From Planctomycetota bacterium (GTDB lineage Bacteria > Planctomycetota > UBA1135 > GCA-002748355), in NCBI GenBank assembly GCA_020426005.1, contig JAGQQW010000028.1, positions 1 through 34,445 of the forward strand: a stretch of DNA of 34,445 nt, in the 5' to 3' direction. Below the pieces are notes generated by a model that saw only the letters and a program-made list of their open reading frames with translations, did not search any database and was not told where the DNA came from. The position numbers were made by a program, and so were the translations under genes. Shown in pieces: positions 16,793 through 25,405 of this stretch (its first letter is position 1; each line of letters starts with the position of its first letter).

Positions 16793-18187
16793 CTACTTCG
16801 CGATCGCGCGCTGCACGAGACGCAGGTGCATGCGCACGTTGTAGAGCTCTTCGGTGTAGCCGAGCGGCACCTGCACTTGCGCGATCTCGCCATCGAGGGC
16901 CTGGAGATCACGCTGGACGCGTTCGATGGTCGTTTCCGATGGATCTTCGCGGACGCGGTCCTCGGCGGCGAGGAGCGCGCGATACCACTTGGTGATCCGT
17001 CGACGGATACGCCAACGATAGAGCGGTGGAGCGAGCTTGATCAGAGGCAAGAACAGGGTCAGCAGCGGGAGCAGCAGGACCTTGAGGCGGTCGAGGGTCG
17101 CCGCGATCTGGAACGGCAGCACGCGATACAGCCACGACAAGCCACGGCGGTAGTAGTTGTCCGCCGCGGGTGCGAGTTCGTATTCGAGTCCGTTGGGGCT
17201 GGGAAACTGCCCGGCGTCCTCGAAGAGACCGCGGGCACCGTAGATCTCCTCGGCAGCTCGGATCAACTGTGGCACGACAGCCGCGTGCAGGCCTTCGCGA
17301 GCGACCCAGCCGGCGGCGGGTGCCACGAGCTCGATGTTCTCGGACGGCGTGTTGCTGGCGAGGTTCAGCATGCCGGGAGTCAGCATGAGAGGCTCGAGGT
17401 AGGCGAAGTGGCGGCTGATCGCGTGTGCGCGCGGCAGGGTCATCACGCGTGTATCGCTGGATGCCGTGAGCTTCCGCACGGTCTCGGAATGTGGCGACGA
17501 GACCAGGAGAACGGCATCACAATCGCCGCGTTGCAACGCGGTGGCGGCGACCTTCGGATCGTCGCCGAGCAGCGTGGCGTCGTCGATGCCGGTCGCGTTC
17601 AACAACGCGGTCGTCACGCGACGCGTGCCACTGCCGGGTGAGCCGACTTGGAGTCGACGCCCATGCAGACCGGCGATTCCCTGCGTGCTGTCCACGTCAG
17701 AGCCGACGAAGATCCACAGCGGCTCGAAGTAGAGGCTCGCGATGCCCTGCAAGCCGTCGTCCGCTGCCTTCGATTCGCTGGTGTCGTTGGTACCAGCCTC
17801 GGTCGACGCTCTCGCCGCGTCCTCGATCGAACGCACCGCCGCGCGCGCCATGCTGCGCTCCGGCGCTTCGACTCCGCCCTGAACGAAGGCGACATCGACC
17901 GAGCCCTTCCGCAGCAGCGCGAGGTTCTCGATCGACCCCGCAGTGCGGCGCAGCTCGACGTCGATCCCAGAATCCTCCAGCTGGGACTTCAGCGCCTGCC
18001 CACCAAGGTCATAACCGCCGCCCTCGGGGCCCGTCGCGACGACGATCGTGCGCGGTGGCGCTTCGCCGACGAACTGCCACGCGATCGCGAACCCGATGAC
18101 GAGGATGAGCAGGCTCCAAAGCCCCACGTGGCGTGCATCGTTGTCGGCTCGTGCTACGGCGGCGAGTCGTTTCATTCTTGCGACCAT
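16793..18187 (-). CDS. TAXI-family TRAP-type solute-binding protein, membrane-anchored at both ends
   Basis: The protein has 464 residues from the ATG at 18187; another ATG lies at 18175. An N-terminal segment (residues 22-40, LWSLLILVIGFAIAWQFV) anchors the protein. Residues 46-330 resemble TAXI/NMT1-like periplasmic binding proteins: IVVATGPEGGGYDLG, NLALLRKGSVDVAFVQGG and LHGRRLQVGSPGSGTRRV. A second hydrophobic region around 363-389 is followed by a basic, helical cytoplasmic tail of about 75 residues. By family it would bind small organic acids such as glutamate-like ligands. No TRAP membrane subunits are adjacent, so it may sense rather than import. It is last in the sigma factor operon, 9 bases after the preceding gene. 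Confidence 0.85.
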   Translation of the reverse strand: MVARMKRLAAVARADNDARHVGLWSLLILVIGFAIAWQFVGEAPPRTIVVATGPEGGGYDLGGQALKSQLEDSGIDVELRRTAGSIENLALLRKGSVDVAFVQGGVEAPERSMARAAVRSIEDAARASTEAGTNDTSESKAADDGLQGIASLYFEPLWIFVGSDVDSTQGIAGLHGRRLQVGSPGSGTRRVTTALLNATGIDDATLLGDDPKVAATALQRGDCDAVLLVSSPHSETVRKLTASSDTRVMTLPRAHAISRHFAYLEPLMLTPGMLNLASNTPSENIELVAPAAGWVAREGLHAAVVPQLIRAAEEIYGARGLFEDAGQFPSPNGLEYELAPAADNYYRRGLSWLYRVLPFQIAATLDRLKVLLLPLLTLFLPLIKLAPPLYRWRIRRRITKWYRALLAAEDRVREDPSETTIERVQRDLQALDGEIAQVQVPLGYTEELYNVRMHLRLVQRAIAK

Positions 18188-18196
18188 ACGCGTGCG

Positions 18197-18499
18197 TCAC
18201 GTCGCGATCGCATCGAATCCCGTTTCAGCCGGTTGCGAATGAGCACTGTTCTTGAAGAGGTGCGCGATGCCGATCACGAGTCCGCACACGGCGAGGATGA
18301 TGCCGTACTCGCTCAACATCGCTTGTACGTCGGGATACTTCACCGAGTACGCCTTCGTGAACGGCAACGCACGCTCGGCCATGAAGTGAAAGCGGCAGTT
18401 CATCTCCGATGCCGGGATGCGCATCGGGGGCACAAGTGATACGAAGAGGATGCCGGTCAGTCCGAGGAGGCCGACGAACGTGGGGAAACGACTATTCAT
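18197..18499 (-). CDS. Small two-segment membrane protein
   Basis: The protein has 100 residues. Its start at 18499 overlaps the preceding stop as ATGA, and GGAG lies about 8 bases upstream inside that gene, so translation is probably coupled. There are hydrophobic segments at residues 6-25 (FVGLLGLTGILFVSLVPP) and 66-84 (YGIILAVCGLVIGIAHLF), with a loop between them containing CRFHFMAERALPF. No family recognised. Confidence 0.75.
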   Translation of the reverse strand: MNSRFPTFVGLLGLTGILFVSLVPPMRIPASEMNCRFHFMAERALPFTKAYSVKYPDVQAMLSEYGIILAVCGLVIGIAHLFKNSAHSQPAETGFDAIAT

Positions 18500-18789
18500 G
18501 GTCTCGACTCCAATGCGGAATATGGCGTTCGTTGTGCGTCTCGCGTCGTGAGCAGGTCGCGAATGTCGTTCAAGGCTTGGTGCGAGCGATATCGCAGGAT
18601 GCTGTGTTCGATGACGAAGCGCGTCATCACCGGGCCGAAGGTTGCGGACATGACCCACGCCCAGTTTCCGTGCGCGAAGAGCCACCACGTTCCGTAGAGC
18701 GTTCCACCGATGCCGCCCCAGAACAGGACCTGGAGCAGTAGGGGGGCCATCAGGGTGCGGAACAGCAAGAAGTCGATGACGTGTTTCAT
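18496..18789 (-). CDS. DUF4282-like membrane protein
   Basis: The protein has 97 residues. The ATG at 18789 is preferred over the one at 18795 because GAGG sits about 7 bases upstream. The N-terminus DFLLFRTLMAPLLLQVLFW is the hallmark of DUF4282 (a short acidic/aromatic start, then Pro and a long hydrophobic helix), and a second segment runs to about residue 40. The tail TRFVIEHSILRYRSHQALND also fits the family. Function unknown. It follows the sigma factor gene by 39 bases and overlaps the next gene by 4 bases. Confidence 0.75.
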   Translation of the reverse strand: MKHVIDFLLFRTLMAPLLLQVLFWGGIGGTLYGTWWLFAHGNWAWVMSATFGPVMTRFVIEHSILRYRSHQALNDIRDLLTTRDAQRTPYSALESRP

Positions 18790-18828
18790 GATCATCCTCG
18801 TGAAGTTCGCGTTTCAGGGATGCTGCGG

Positions 18829-21051
18829 TCAGTTCCAGGGATCGAAGACTTCGAGTCGTCCGTCGAAGTGACGCAACACGAAGCGATGGGGCAGGCCGAG
18901 CGGCAGGCGCTTCTGCCATGTGTGTTCGCGCGCGGTGTTCGCGTCGAGTCGTACGGTGTCGATGATGTGCCACTGTGCAGTCGCACCCGTCGGTTGCAGC
19001 ATCAGCTCGAACCGCAAGTGCGCCTTCTCGATACGGAAGCGATCGAGAACCGAACGCAGCGGAAGCTCGCGCGACACGCGGTCTGCGAGCCACTCTCCTT
19101 GCGACTCGCGAATCGTTGACGTTGTCTGCGCAACGCGCGTGCAACGACAGACGCGGCCGTCCTTTCGGAGGATCCACCCGACACGCCAATCGCGAGGAGC
19201 AGCGATCAACTCGAGCCCGCTCGCATCGATTCGATAGCCGAAGGATCGGGTACCTGCGAAGTCGAAACTCTCGACTGGTTGTCCAACGGAGATGGAGCCG
19301 TCCGCACGCTCGAGCAAGATGCTGTGCTCTTCGCCATTTGCAAAGTCTTGGATGAGGATGTGATGTGGCGCGTTGCCTTTCCCGCGAACGAACTCGATCG
19401 GCTCGTGCGTGAGGCGTTCTCCGAACGCGACGCGTGAATCGAAGACTTCGCCGTCCTCCATCAGGACCCACAGTTCGTAGTCCTTGGCCTCGAACTCGCC
19501 CCAACCGATCCTCGCGATGCCGTCCTCGATCGGCATGGAGAGGCTGGACGCCTGATCGCGCAGAACCCATCGCCCCGACACTTTGGTCGGCTGCATCGAG
19601 CCCGGGTCGAGCACGCGAACCGTGAGCGTGCGCTGAGGCGCTCCGGCTCGGAGTACGGTCCGTCCCGGTGCCGTCACGAGGTGTTCCGCTTGTTCGAACA
19701 CGAAGGAGAGTGCGGAAGCCGTGATCCGATACTCGGCGCCTTCGAGAACTTCGAGATGGAGGTCGCGGGGCCCCACGGCTTCGAGCTCTGCACCGCTGCG
19801 GATCACGACGGCCTGTCCGTGCGTGCTCGGCGCACTCGGGCGACCGAAGACGCGTGCCGGATCACCCTCGATGGCCCAGGCGGGGTCGAGATGGATACGC
19901 CAAGGCTCGTCGATCGCTGCGCCGACACACGCCACGGTGAGCGTCGAGAAGGCAGGAAGCGTGAACGCGCGCGCCGTGTCGTCACTCCGGATCTCGAAGC
20001 CGATACGGTCCTCGTTTCTCGCGATGATCCACAAGGTGCCCTGCGACGACGCCTCGGGTCGATCGAGTTCGAATGCGCCTCGTGCGGTCGTGATCTGCGC
20101 ATCGCCAGGCGGTGTGATCGTCAGAGCCTCTTCGCGACTCTTCGGCAAGCGGGCGTTCCATGTGATCCAGTAGTGAAGCCCGGCGGCTGGACTACCGTCC
20201 GCGTTCTGCACCGTCCAGTTCTCGCTGACGTGGCTTGCGTGCTGCCCAGCCTCGGTGCGCACACTCGTCGTTGCCGTTGTTGCTGGCTGTGTCGCTCGCT
20301 CGCGATCCTGTGCCTTCGCGTTCTCGCTCGAAGTCAGGGGCGCGCTGGGCAAGAGTCGAGGTCCGTCATTGGCGCTCCACACCGTGACGGCCACGAAGAT
20401 CGACGCCGCGAACAGTGGCAACGCCAAAGCCGTCGTCAGCAAGGTCTTGTTCATCATCACTCCAAGGATCATCACGCTGCCGCTCGTCGTGCTCAGGGCG
20501 CGTCCGGGATGCGCCAGCGGGATCAGGCTCAGCTTCCACGCCGATCGATCACCGTCGAACTCGGCATCCAGGTCGGTGCGCAACAGGTCGAGTGCGCGCT
20601 TCAGTCTCGTACGTACGGTTGCGCTCGGAATCCCGAGTCGAGCGGCGATCTGCTTCGGCTCGAGGCCTTCGAAGTAGCGCAGCAGGATGGTGCCGCGATA
20701 CGGCTCAGGCAGCGCGACCGCGCATCGAACGACGTGCGCGCGCGTGGCTTCGCGGTCGAGGATCTCTGCGGTCGACGGCACGGCTTCGGGTCTCGCCGCG
20801 GACTCTTCTCGTCGGCGAGCGGCTCGTCCCTGCGCCCTGCGATTGAGCGCGAGATTCCGCACGACCGTCGCGAGCCAGCCCTTGAGCGCACCGGCCTCGC
20901 GCGGAGGCTGCTCGACTGCCTTCAGCCAGGCCTGTTGCACGACATCATCGATGTCGTTGTCGTCGAGCAGCAGCGTGCGCGCCAGACCGCGCAAGAACGC
21001 CTCGTGCGCGAGGAGGGTTTCGACAGCGGGCTGTGCATGCGAGGCGACCAT
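18829..21051 (-). CDS. ECF RNA polymerase sigma factor fused to a transmembrane segment and large extracytoplasmic domain
   Basis: The protein has 740 residues, against about 180-200 for an ordinary ECF sigma factor. Residues 15-80 form sigma region 2 (ARTLLLDDNDIDDVVQQAWL, GWLATVVRNLALNRR). Residues 105-158 form region 4, with the helix-turn-helix PKQIAARLGIPSATVRTRLK. A single transmembrane helix follows (about residues 202-225, TLLTTALALPLFAASIFVAV). The remaining roughly 510 residues are beta-rich and would lie outside the membrane. No separate anti-sigma gene is adjacent, so the tail may itself hold the sigma part at the membrane until a signal arrives. It is first in an operon with DUF4282, a small membrane protein and a TAXI protein. 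Fusions of this type are known mainly from planctomycetes. Confidence 0.88.
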   Translation of the reverse strand: MVASHAQPAVETLLAHEAFLRGLARTLLLDDNDIDDVVQQAWLKAVEQPPREAGALKGWLATVVRNLALNRRAQGRAARRREESAARPEAVPSTAEILDREATRAHVVRCAVALPEPYRGTILLRYFEGLEPKQIAARLGIPSATVRTRLKRALDLLRTDLDAEFDGDRSAWKLSLIPLAHPGRALSTTSGSVMILGVMMNKTLLTTALALPLFAASIFVAVTVWSANDGPRLLPSAPLTSSENAKAQDRERATQPATTATTSVRTEAGQHASHVSENWTVQNADGSPAAGLHYWITWNARLPKSREEALTITPPGDAQITTARGAFELDRPEASSQGTLWIIARNEDRIGFEIRSDDTARAFTLPAFSTLTVACVGAAIDEPWRIHLDPAWAIEGDPARVFGRPSAPSTHGQAVVIRSGAELEAVGPRDLHLEVLEGAEYRITASALSFVFEQAEHLVTAPGRTVLRAGAPQRTLTVRVLDPGSMQPTKVSGRWVLRDQASSLSMPIEDGIARIGWGEFEAKDYELWVLMEDGEVFDSRVAFGERLTHEPIEFVRGKGNAPHHILIQDFANGEEHSILLERADGSISVGQPVESFDFAGTRSFGYRIDASGLELIAAPRDWRVGWILRKDGRVCRCTRVAQTTSTIRESQGEWLADRVSRELPLRSVLDRFRIEKAHLRFELMLQPTGATAQWHIIDTVRLDANTAREHTWQKRLPLGLPHRFVLRHFDGRLEVFDPWN

Positions 21052-21181
21052 CGTGAATCAAGACAGTGTGCCCAAGCTCCGCGTTTCATGAGTTGGTGAG
21101 AAATCTCGACAGTGGTCTCGTCGTTTCGAAAGCGTCTGGCCCCGTGAGGATGTTGCCGAGGATGTGCAAGGCCGTCGAATC

Positions 21182-22306
21182 TCAGCCCCGTCGAACCGAA
21201 ATCGCCAAGACCGCCAGGACCGCGCCCATGAGTAGCAGCGCCACGTAGGCCGGAAGGAGCAGCGACACGATGCCAGCGACGAACAGCGCCGCGCCGCCGA
21301 TCCAGTGCGCACGCCACTGCGCGTGCACGATCCGACCGAGATACAACCCTTGCGCCGTGAGGAAGACGATCGGGCCTCCTCCGAGCAAGAGGCTCAGAGC
21401 GAGCGAACCGCGATCGTGTGGATGCAGGATGACCTTCTCGCTTCCCACGGCGACCGCGATGAGTCCGGTGACCATCCCGAAGACGGCGACGACGGCGTGG
21501 CGGCTGACGTGGACGGGATCCTCCGTGCCTTCGACGTGTTCCGATACGAGATCGTGCGAGCGGCCGAACGTCAGGGACCACAGTGCGACGGTCGCAATCA
21601 TCGAGGCTGTACCGGCGAGCAAGGTCATCGTGTCGACCGCGCGCTCCGAAAGTGCGATCCCCGAGGTCAGAATCGTCTCACCGAGCGCGATGATGAGAAA
21701 CAGTCGACAGCGTTCGATCATGTGCTCGGCATCGAACTCGAACTCTGCTGAGCGCAGTCGCCGCGGTCCGATCGGATGGGCGAGCCAGGTGCCGATGAAG
21801 TCGACGACTGCTGCCGTCGACCACCAGAGGAGACGCGTGTCTGCATCTACCGTCGCACCGAGGATCCACAACGGAGCGGTCGCCGAGAGCCACAGCAGCA
21901 CGCGCACGAAATGCGCGCGATAGAGCCGGTCGGGCGCGAACACGATGGTCCACATCGTGCGCCCCAACTGGATCACGAGGAACGGAATCACGAACGCCCA
22001 CCCCGAATGCGTGAATGCGCCAGGGATCGAGGCGTTCATGAATAGTCCGACCCACATCACGGACAAGACCATCCACAGCGTAGGTAGATCCGTCGCGCAT
22101 GTGATCGTCGCGGCCCAACTCGTGTAGGCCCACACCGTGACCACGGCGAGCAGCAGGGTCCCTGTCTCGAGCGCGCCGTGCCAATCGAGATGGGCAAGGA
22201 GGTGATGGGAGAGTTGCGAGACCGCGAACGCGAAAACGACGTCGAAGAAAAGCTCCAACGGCGTGACCTCGTATCGCGGTGCAGAGGCAGCGGAGGTCTT
22301 GGTCAT
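21182..22306 (-). CDS. Low temperature requirement A (LtrA) family membrane protein
   Basis: The protein has 374 residues with about ten transmembrane segments. The LtrA signature is present at both expected places: ELFFDVVFAFAVSQL (residues 18-32) and ERCRLFLIIALGETIL (198-213). The conserved acidic pairs in these helices are intact. The biochemical role of the family is unknown; the name comes from a cold-growth phenotype in Listeria. No ribosome-binding site is obvious at the ATG. It is divergent from the cupin gene, with 131 bp between start codons. Confidence 0.9.
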   Translation of the reverse strand: MTKTSAASAPRYEVTPLELFFDVVFAFAVSQLSHHLLAHLDWHGALETGTLLLAVVTVWAYTSWAATITCATDLPTLWMVLSVMWVGLFMNASIPGAFTHSGWAFVIPFLVIQLGRTMWTIVFAPDRLYRAHFVRVLLWLSATAPLWILGATVDADTRLLWWSTAAVVDFIGTWLAHPIGPRRLRSAEFEFDAEHMIERCRLFLIIALGETILTSGIALSERAVDTMTLLAGTASMIATVALWSLTFGRSHDLVSEHVEGTEDPVHVSRHAVVAVFGMVTGLIAVAVGSEKVILHPHDRGSLALSLLLGGGPIVFLTAQGLYLGRIVHAQWRAHWIGGAALFVAGIVSLLLPAYVALLLMGAVLAVLAISVRRG

Positions 22307-22385
22307 GAACGGCTGCCCGGATGCGAACCGGGTGTCGTGTTGGGTACTCCGAGATCTTGCCTCGAGGAACGGGATCCTAGTCGAT

Positions 22386-22408
22386 GCTGCTCGCTATCCT
22401 CGAGCAGC
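22386..22408. promoter_or_regulatory. Perfect 8-bp inverted repeat upstream of the cupin operon
   Basis: GCTGCTCG and CGAGCAGC flank CTATCCT, 29 bases before the cupin start codon. The loop contains a -10-like TATCCT, so a repressor bound here could cover the promoter. It could equally be an mRNA hairpin in the leader. No matching -35 is evident. Confidence 0.45.
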
Positions 22409-22437
22409 TCTCGATACGTCCATATGGAGAACTGACC

Positions 22438-22881
22438 ATGCCTGAATCCGATCCATCCACACAGGACATGCAGATCCGCCGCGCTGGTTCCACGAAGGCC
22501 ATCCGTGGTCCGAGCGAGTGGTTCACGGGCCAGGTCCGCATCGACTGGATCTTCAACGCGCCGGCGCCAGCACGCGTCGGTGTCGCTGTCGTCCACTTCG
22601 AACCAGGGGCTCGGACCAACTGGCACAGCCATCCGCTGGGACAAGTCTTGCTCGTGACCGATGGTGTGGGTTGGACGCAGTGCGAGGGTGGGGCGAAGAC
22701 CGAGATTCGGCCTGGCGACCTCATCTGGTGCAACTGCGGTCGCCGACACTGGCATGGCGCGACGTCCGATACCGCCATGCAGCACATCGCAATCAACGAA
22801 GCGCTCGATGGAAAACCCGTCGACTGGATGGAGCCCGTGCCGGACGATGTGTACCTCGCACGCGATGTCGACAAGGACTGA
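22438..22881 (+). CDS. Cupin-domain protein
   Basis: The protein has 147 residues. The start at 22438 has GGAGA about 8 bases upstream; an in-frame ATG at 22384 is weaker. It is a small single-domain cupin. The first motif is GARTNWHSHPLGQ with His63 and His65 and a glutamine at the usual glutamate position (Gln69). The second motif is PGDLIWCNCGRRHWHGA with His104/His106. These would bind one metal ion. The overall sequence is like cupins annotated as (R)-mandelonitrile lyase-like or carboxymuconolactone-associated, but the substrate cannot be assigned. It is followed after 9 bases by an alcohol dehydrogenase, so the two probably form an operon. Confidence 0.87.
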   Translation: MPESDPSTQDMQIRRAGSTKAIRGPSEWFTGQVRIDWIFNAPAPARVGVAVVHFEPGARTNWHSHPLGQVLLVTDGVGWTQCEGGAKTEIRPGDLIWCNCGRRHWHGATSDTAMQHIAINEALDGKPVDWMEPVPDDVYLARDVDKD

Positions 22882-22890
22882 CGACGAACC

Positions 22891-23904
22891 ATGAAAGGCA
22901 CCGTTCTCCATTCCCCCGGCGACGTTCGCTTCGAGACCGTCGACCCTCGCATCGAGGCGCCGACCGACGCGGTCATCCGCATCGCGGCGACGTGCGTCTG
23001 CGGTTCGGACCTCTGGCCGTATCGCGGACTGCAGCCCATCGAAGGACCGACCCCGATGGGGCACGAGTACTGCGGCTACGTCGAAGAGGTCGGCAGCGAC
23101 GTGACGTCGATCGAGAAGGGGCAGTTCGTCATCGGTTCGTTCGCGACGTCGGACAACACGTGTCCGTACTGCACCTTCGGCTACCCGTCGTCGTGCGCGC
23201 AGCGCGAGTTCATCTCGCGTGCGCAGGCTCCCTTCCTTCGCGTTCCGCTCGCGGACGGGACGCTCGTCGCGACGCGCGAAGCTCCGCCCGAGGACATGCT
23301 CGCCAGTCTGCTCACGACGTCCGATGTGCTGGGGACGGGTTGGTTCGCAGCCGACGCAGCGCATGTCGAGCCGGGAGCGACCGTCGTGGTCGTCGGTGAT
23401 GGTGCCGTGGGGCTGCTCGGCGTTCTCTCCGCCAAGCAGATGGGCGCCGAGCGCATCATCGCGATGAGTCGCCACGAATCGCGGCAGGAGCTCGCGAGGA
23501 CGTTCGGCGCGACCGACATCGTCCCGGAGCGTGGCGACGAGGGAGTCGAGCGGATCCGCGACATGACGAAGGGCATTGGCGCCGACTCGGTTCTCGAGTG
23601 CGTCGGCACGAACGAATCGATGATGCAAGCGATCCGGTCCACGCGCCCCGGCGGTCACGTCTCGTTCGTCGGCGTACCGCACGGCGTGGAGTTGGCGGGA
23701 GAAGAGTTGTTCTTCTCGCACGTGCACCTGCACGGCGGGCCAGCACCGGTGCGCCGCTATCTGCCGAACCTGATCCAGCTCGTACTCGACGGCGCGATCG
23801 ATCCGGGCAAGGTCTTCGACCTGACGCTTCCGCTCGAGCAGGTTGCCGAAGGCTATCGCGCGATGGACGAGCGTCGCGCGATCAAGGCGTTGTTGCAGCC
23901 GTAA
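22891..23904 (+). CDS. Zinc-dependent alcohol dehydrogenase (MDR family)
   Basis: The protein has 337 residues. Catalytic zinc ligands fit Cys37 (CVCGSD) and His58-Glu59 (GHEY). The structural zinc lobe is partly degenerate: Cys91, Cys94 and Cys102 are present, but the usual first cysteine is missing, a pattern shared with a known subgroup of these enzymes. The Rossmann motif is VVVVGDGAVGLLG (residues 165-177), and ADSVLECVGT is the typical second half of the coenzyme domain. It oxidises or reduces an alcohol/aldehyde pair with NAD(P). AAGGA inside the cupin gene is a possible ribosome-binding site. It is paired with the cupin gene. Confidence 0.93.
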   Translation: MKGTVLHSPGDVRFETVDPRIEAPTDAVIRIAATCVCGSDLWPYRGLQPIEGPTPMGHEYCGYVEEVGSDVTSIEKGQFVIGSFATSDNTCPYCTFGYPSSCAQREFISRAQAPFLRVPLADGTLVATREAPPEDMLASLLTTSDVLGTGWFAADAAHVEPGATVVVVGDGAVGLLGVLSAKQMGAERIIAMSRHESRQELARTFGATDIVPERGDEGVERIRDMTKGIGADSVLECVGTNESMMQAIRSTRPGGHVSFVGVPHGVELAGEELFFSHVHLHGGPAPVRRYLPNLIQLVLDGAIDPGKVFDLTLPLEQVAEGYRAMDERRAIKALLQP

Positions 23905-24071
23905 CGGCGCCGCTGCGTGGACTCGTGTCGGCTTTCGAGAGCCGTTCGAGTCGACGAAGTGCGTTCCGGGTGCCTATCTGCGTGTTCCTGTCGCGGCTAC
24001 GATTGGGGCGCCCCGCCATCGACACCCGAGCCGCGTCTCGTTTCGACCGCGGCCGTGCAACGAGTGAACGC

Positions 24072-24812
24072 ATGAACCGCACGAGGACCATTGCCGCGCT
24101 CTTGGTTGCCTTCCTGCTCGGTTGGTTCTCCGCATCGTGGAAGAGCGAGAACGGGCACGACGAACGAAGAGTCGAGGACTCCGAATCGGTGCTTGTCTCG
24201 GACAGCGCAACGAGTTCCACTTCGACTGATCGGTTGGATGATCCGGCGGATCTTCGCGTCGAGACTGTGAGCGAACAGGCACCCGAGGTTGTCGCCAAAC
24301 CTCCCGAGGCGCAGCGAGGACCCGTGCCGATGCCAGCCAGCGTTCGTAAGCGAGGAGTCCTCGGCAGCCTGTGGCGGGCCGGCATGAAGATTCGCTCGGA
24401 CACGACCTTGCCGATCCAGAAGTGGGACGAACTCGAACGCGAGTGGATGACGGCGACCGAGTCCGTCAATGCAGCCTTCCACCGGTGGCACGGCCTCGGA
24501 AGGCGCCTCGCAGAGGAACGAAACGCTCGGGGGATCTACGACGAGTATGTATCGCCCGTTGTTCAGCCCGCGGCAACGCGAGAAGGGCGAGACGAGCAAA
24601 GGCGACAGCGCGCTCTGCAGCCATGGAACCAGACGCTCTCGGAAGGCGAGTTCAAGAGCATTCGGTATTACACGAACAAGACCACCGGCAATCACATGGC
24701 TCGAGTGATCCGAATCGCCCCCGGCGACGACCGCGAGCTGGATCGGTTGCGGGCGATCCACGAAGACCTGCAGCGGCGTCGCAACGAGATGGCCTTCGCA
24801 TATTTCCGGTGA
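24072..24812 (+). CDS. Membrane-anchored protein of unknown function
   Basis: The protein has 246 residues from the ATG at 24072. A single N-terminal hydrophobic segment (residues 6-22, TIAALLVAFLLGWFSA) is an anchor or uncleaved signal. Residues 25-95 are acidic, then Pro-rich and probably disordered. Residues 100-246 are helical and charged, with Trp- and Arg-rich stretches (ELEREWMTATESVNAAFHRW and a basic C-terminus). No family recognised. It is probably periplasmic-facing. Same strand as the alcohol dehydrogenase, but 167 bases away. Confidence 0.72.
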   Translation: MNRTRTIAALLVAFLLGWFSASWKSENGHDERRVEDSESVLVSDSATSSTSTDRLDDPADLRVETVSEQAPEVVAKPPEAQRGPVPMPASVRKRGVLGSLWRAGMKIRSDTTLPIQKWDELEREWMTATESVNAAFHRWHGLGRRLAEERNARGIYDEYVSPVVQPAATREGRDEQRRQRALQPWNQTLSEGEFKSIRYYTNKTTGNHMARVIRIAPGDDRELDRLRAIHEDLQRRRNEMAFAYFR

Positions 24813-24901
24813 AGGTCTCGATCACCGCGATCGCGGCGAGGCGACGTGTCGAACACATTGCGTTCCTCGCACGTAAGCCGTCCTCGGTGTAGGACGACCC
24901 C

Positions 24902-25378
24902 ATGAAGCCCAAGAACACGATCTGCCTCTGGTTCGACAAAGACGCACTCGATGCCGCGCGCTTCTACGCCGCGACCTTCCCCGACAGCGAAGTCACCGGC
25001 GTGCACGAGGCACCGAGCGACTACCCGAGCGGCAAGCAGGGCGACGTCCTCACGGTCCAGTTCACCGTGTGTGGTGTGCCGTGTCTCGGTCTCAACGGCG
25101 GGCCGGCGTTCGCGCACAGCGAAGCGTTCTCGTTCCAAATCTTGACCGACGACCAAGATGAAACGGATCGCTACTGGAATGCGATCGTCGAGAACGGAGG
25201 CCAGGCGAGTCAGTGCGGCTGGTGCAAGGATCGGTGGGGGCTGTCGTGGCAGATCACGCCGCGCGTGTTGATGGACGCGTTGTCGGCTGGCGGCGACGAA
25301 GCGAAGCGCGCATTCGAAGCGATGATGTCGATGCAGAAGATCGACATCGCCGCGATCGAAGCCGCGCGTCGGGGGTAG
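24902..25378 (+). CDS. PhnB-like VOC-family protein
   Basis: The protein has 158 residues. It matches the PF06983 group (PhnB/3-demethylubiquinone-9 methyltransferase-like): an N-terminal TICLWFDKDALDAARFYAATFPDS, then VLTVQFTVCGVPCLGLNGGP, a DETDRYWNAIVENGG segment, and CGWCKDRWGLSWQITPRVL, which is close to diagnostic. It is a small cytoplasmic vicinal-oxygen-chelate fold protein. Despite its historical names, the family is not shown to be a methyltransferase here. It converges with the SpoIIAA-like gene. Confidence 0.92.
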   Translation: MKPKNTICLWFDKDALDAARFYAATFPDSEVTGVHEAPSDYPSGKQGDVLTVQFTVCGVPCLGLNGGPAFAHSEAFSFQILTDDQDETDRYWNAIVENGGQASQCGWCKDRWGLSWQITPRVLMDALSAGGDEAKRAFEAMMSMQKIDIAAIEAARRG

Positions 25379-25405
25379 GCCTCTTCGCGAGCGACGATCG
25401 CAGAC

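Noticed and set aside
22303-23733. 476-residue minus-strand frame across the cupin and dehydrogenase genes
   Set aside because: Covers two firmly identified plus-strand genes and has shadow-like composition.
23905-24071. Possible third copy of the 76-bp repeat (GACGAAGT-like core)
   Set aside because: Only about ten bases match, so it is not distinguishable from chance.
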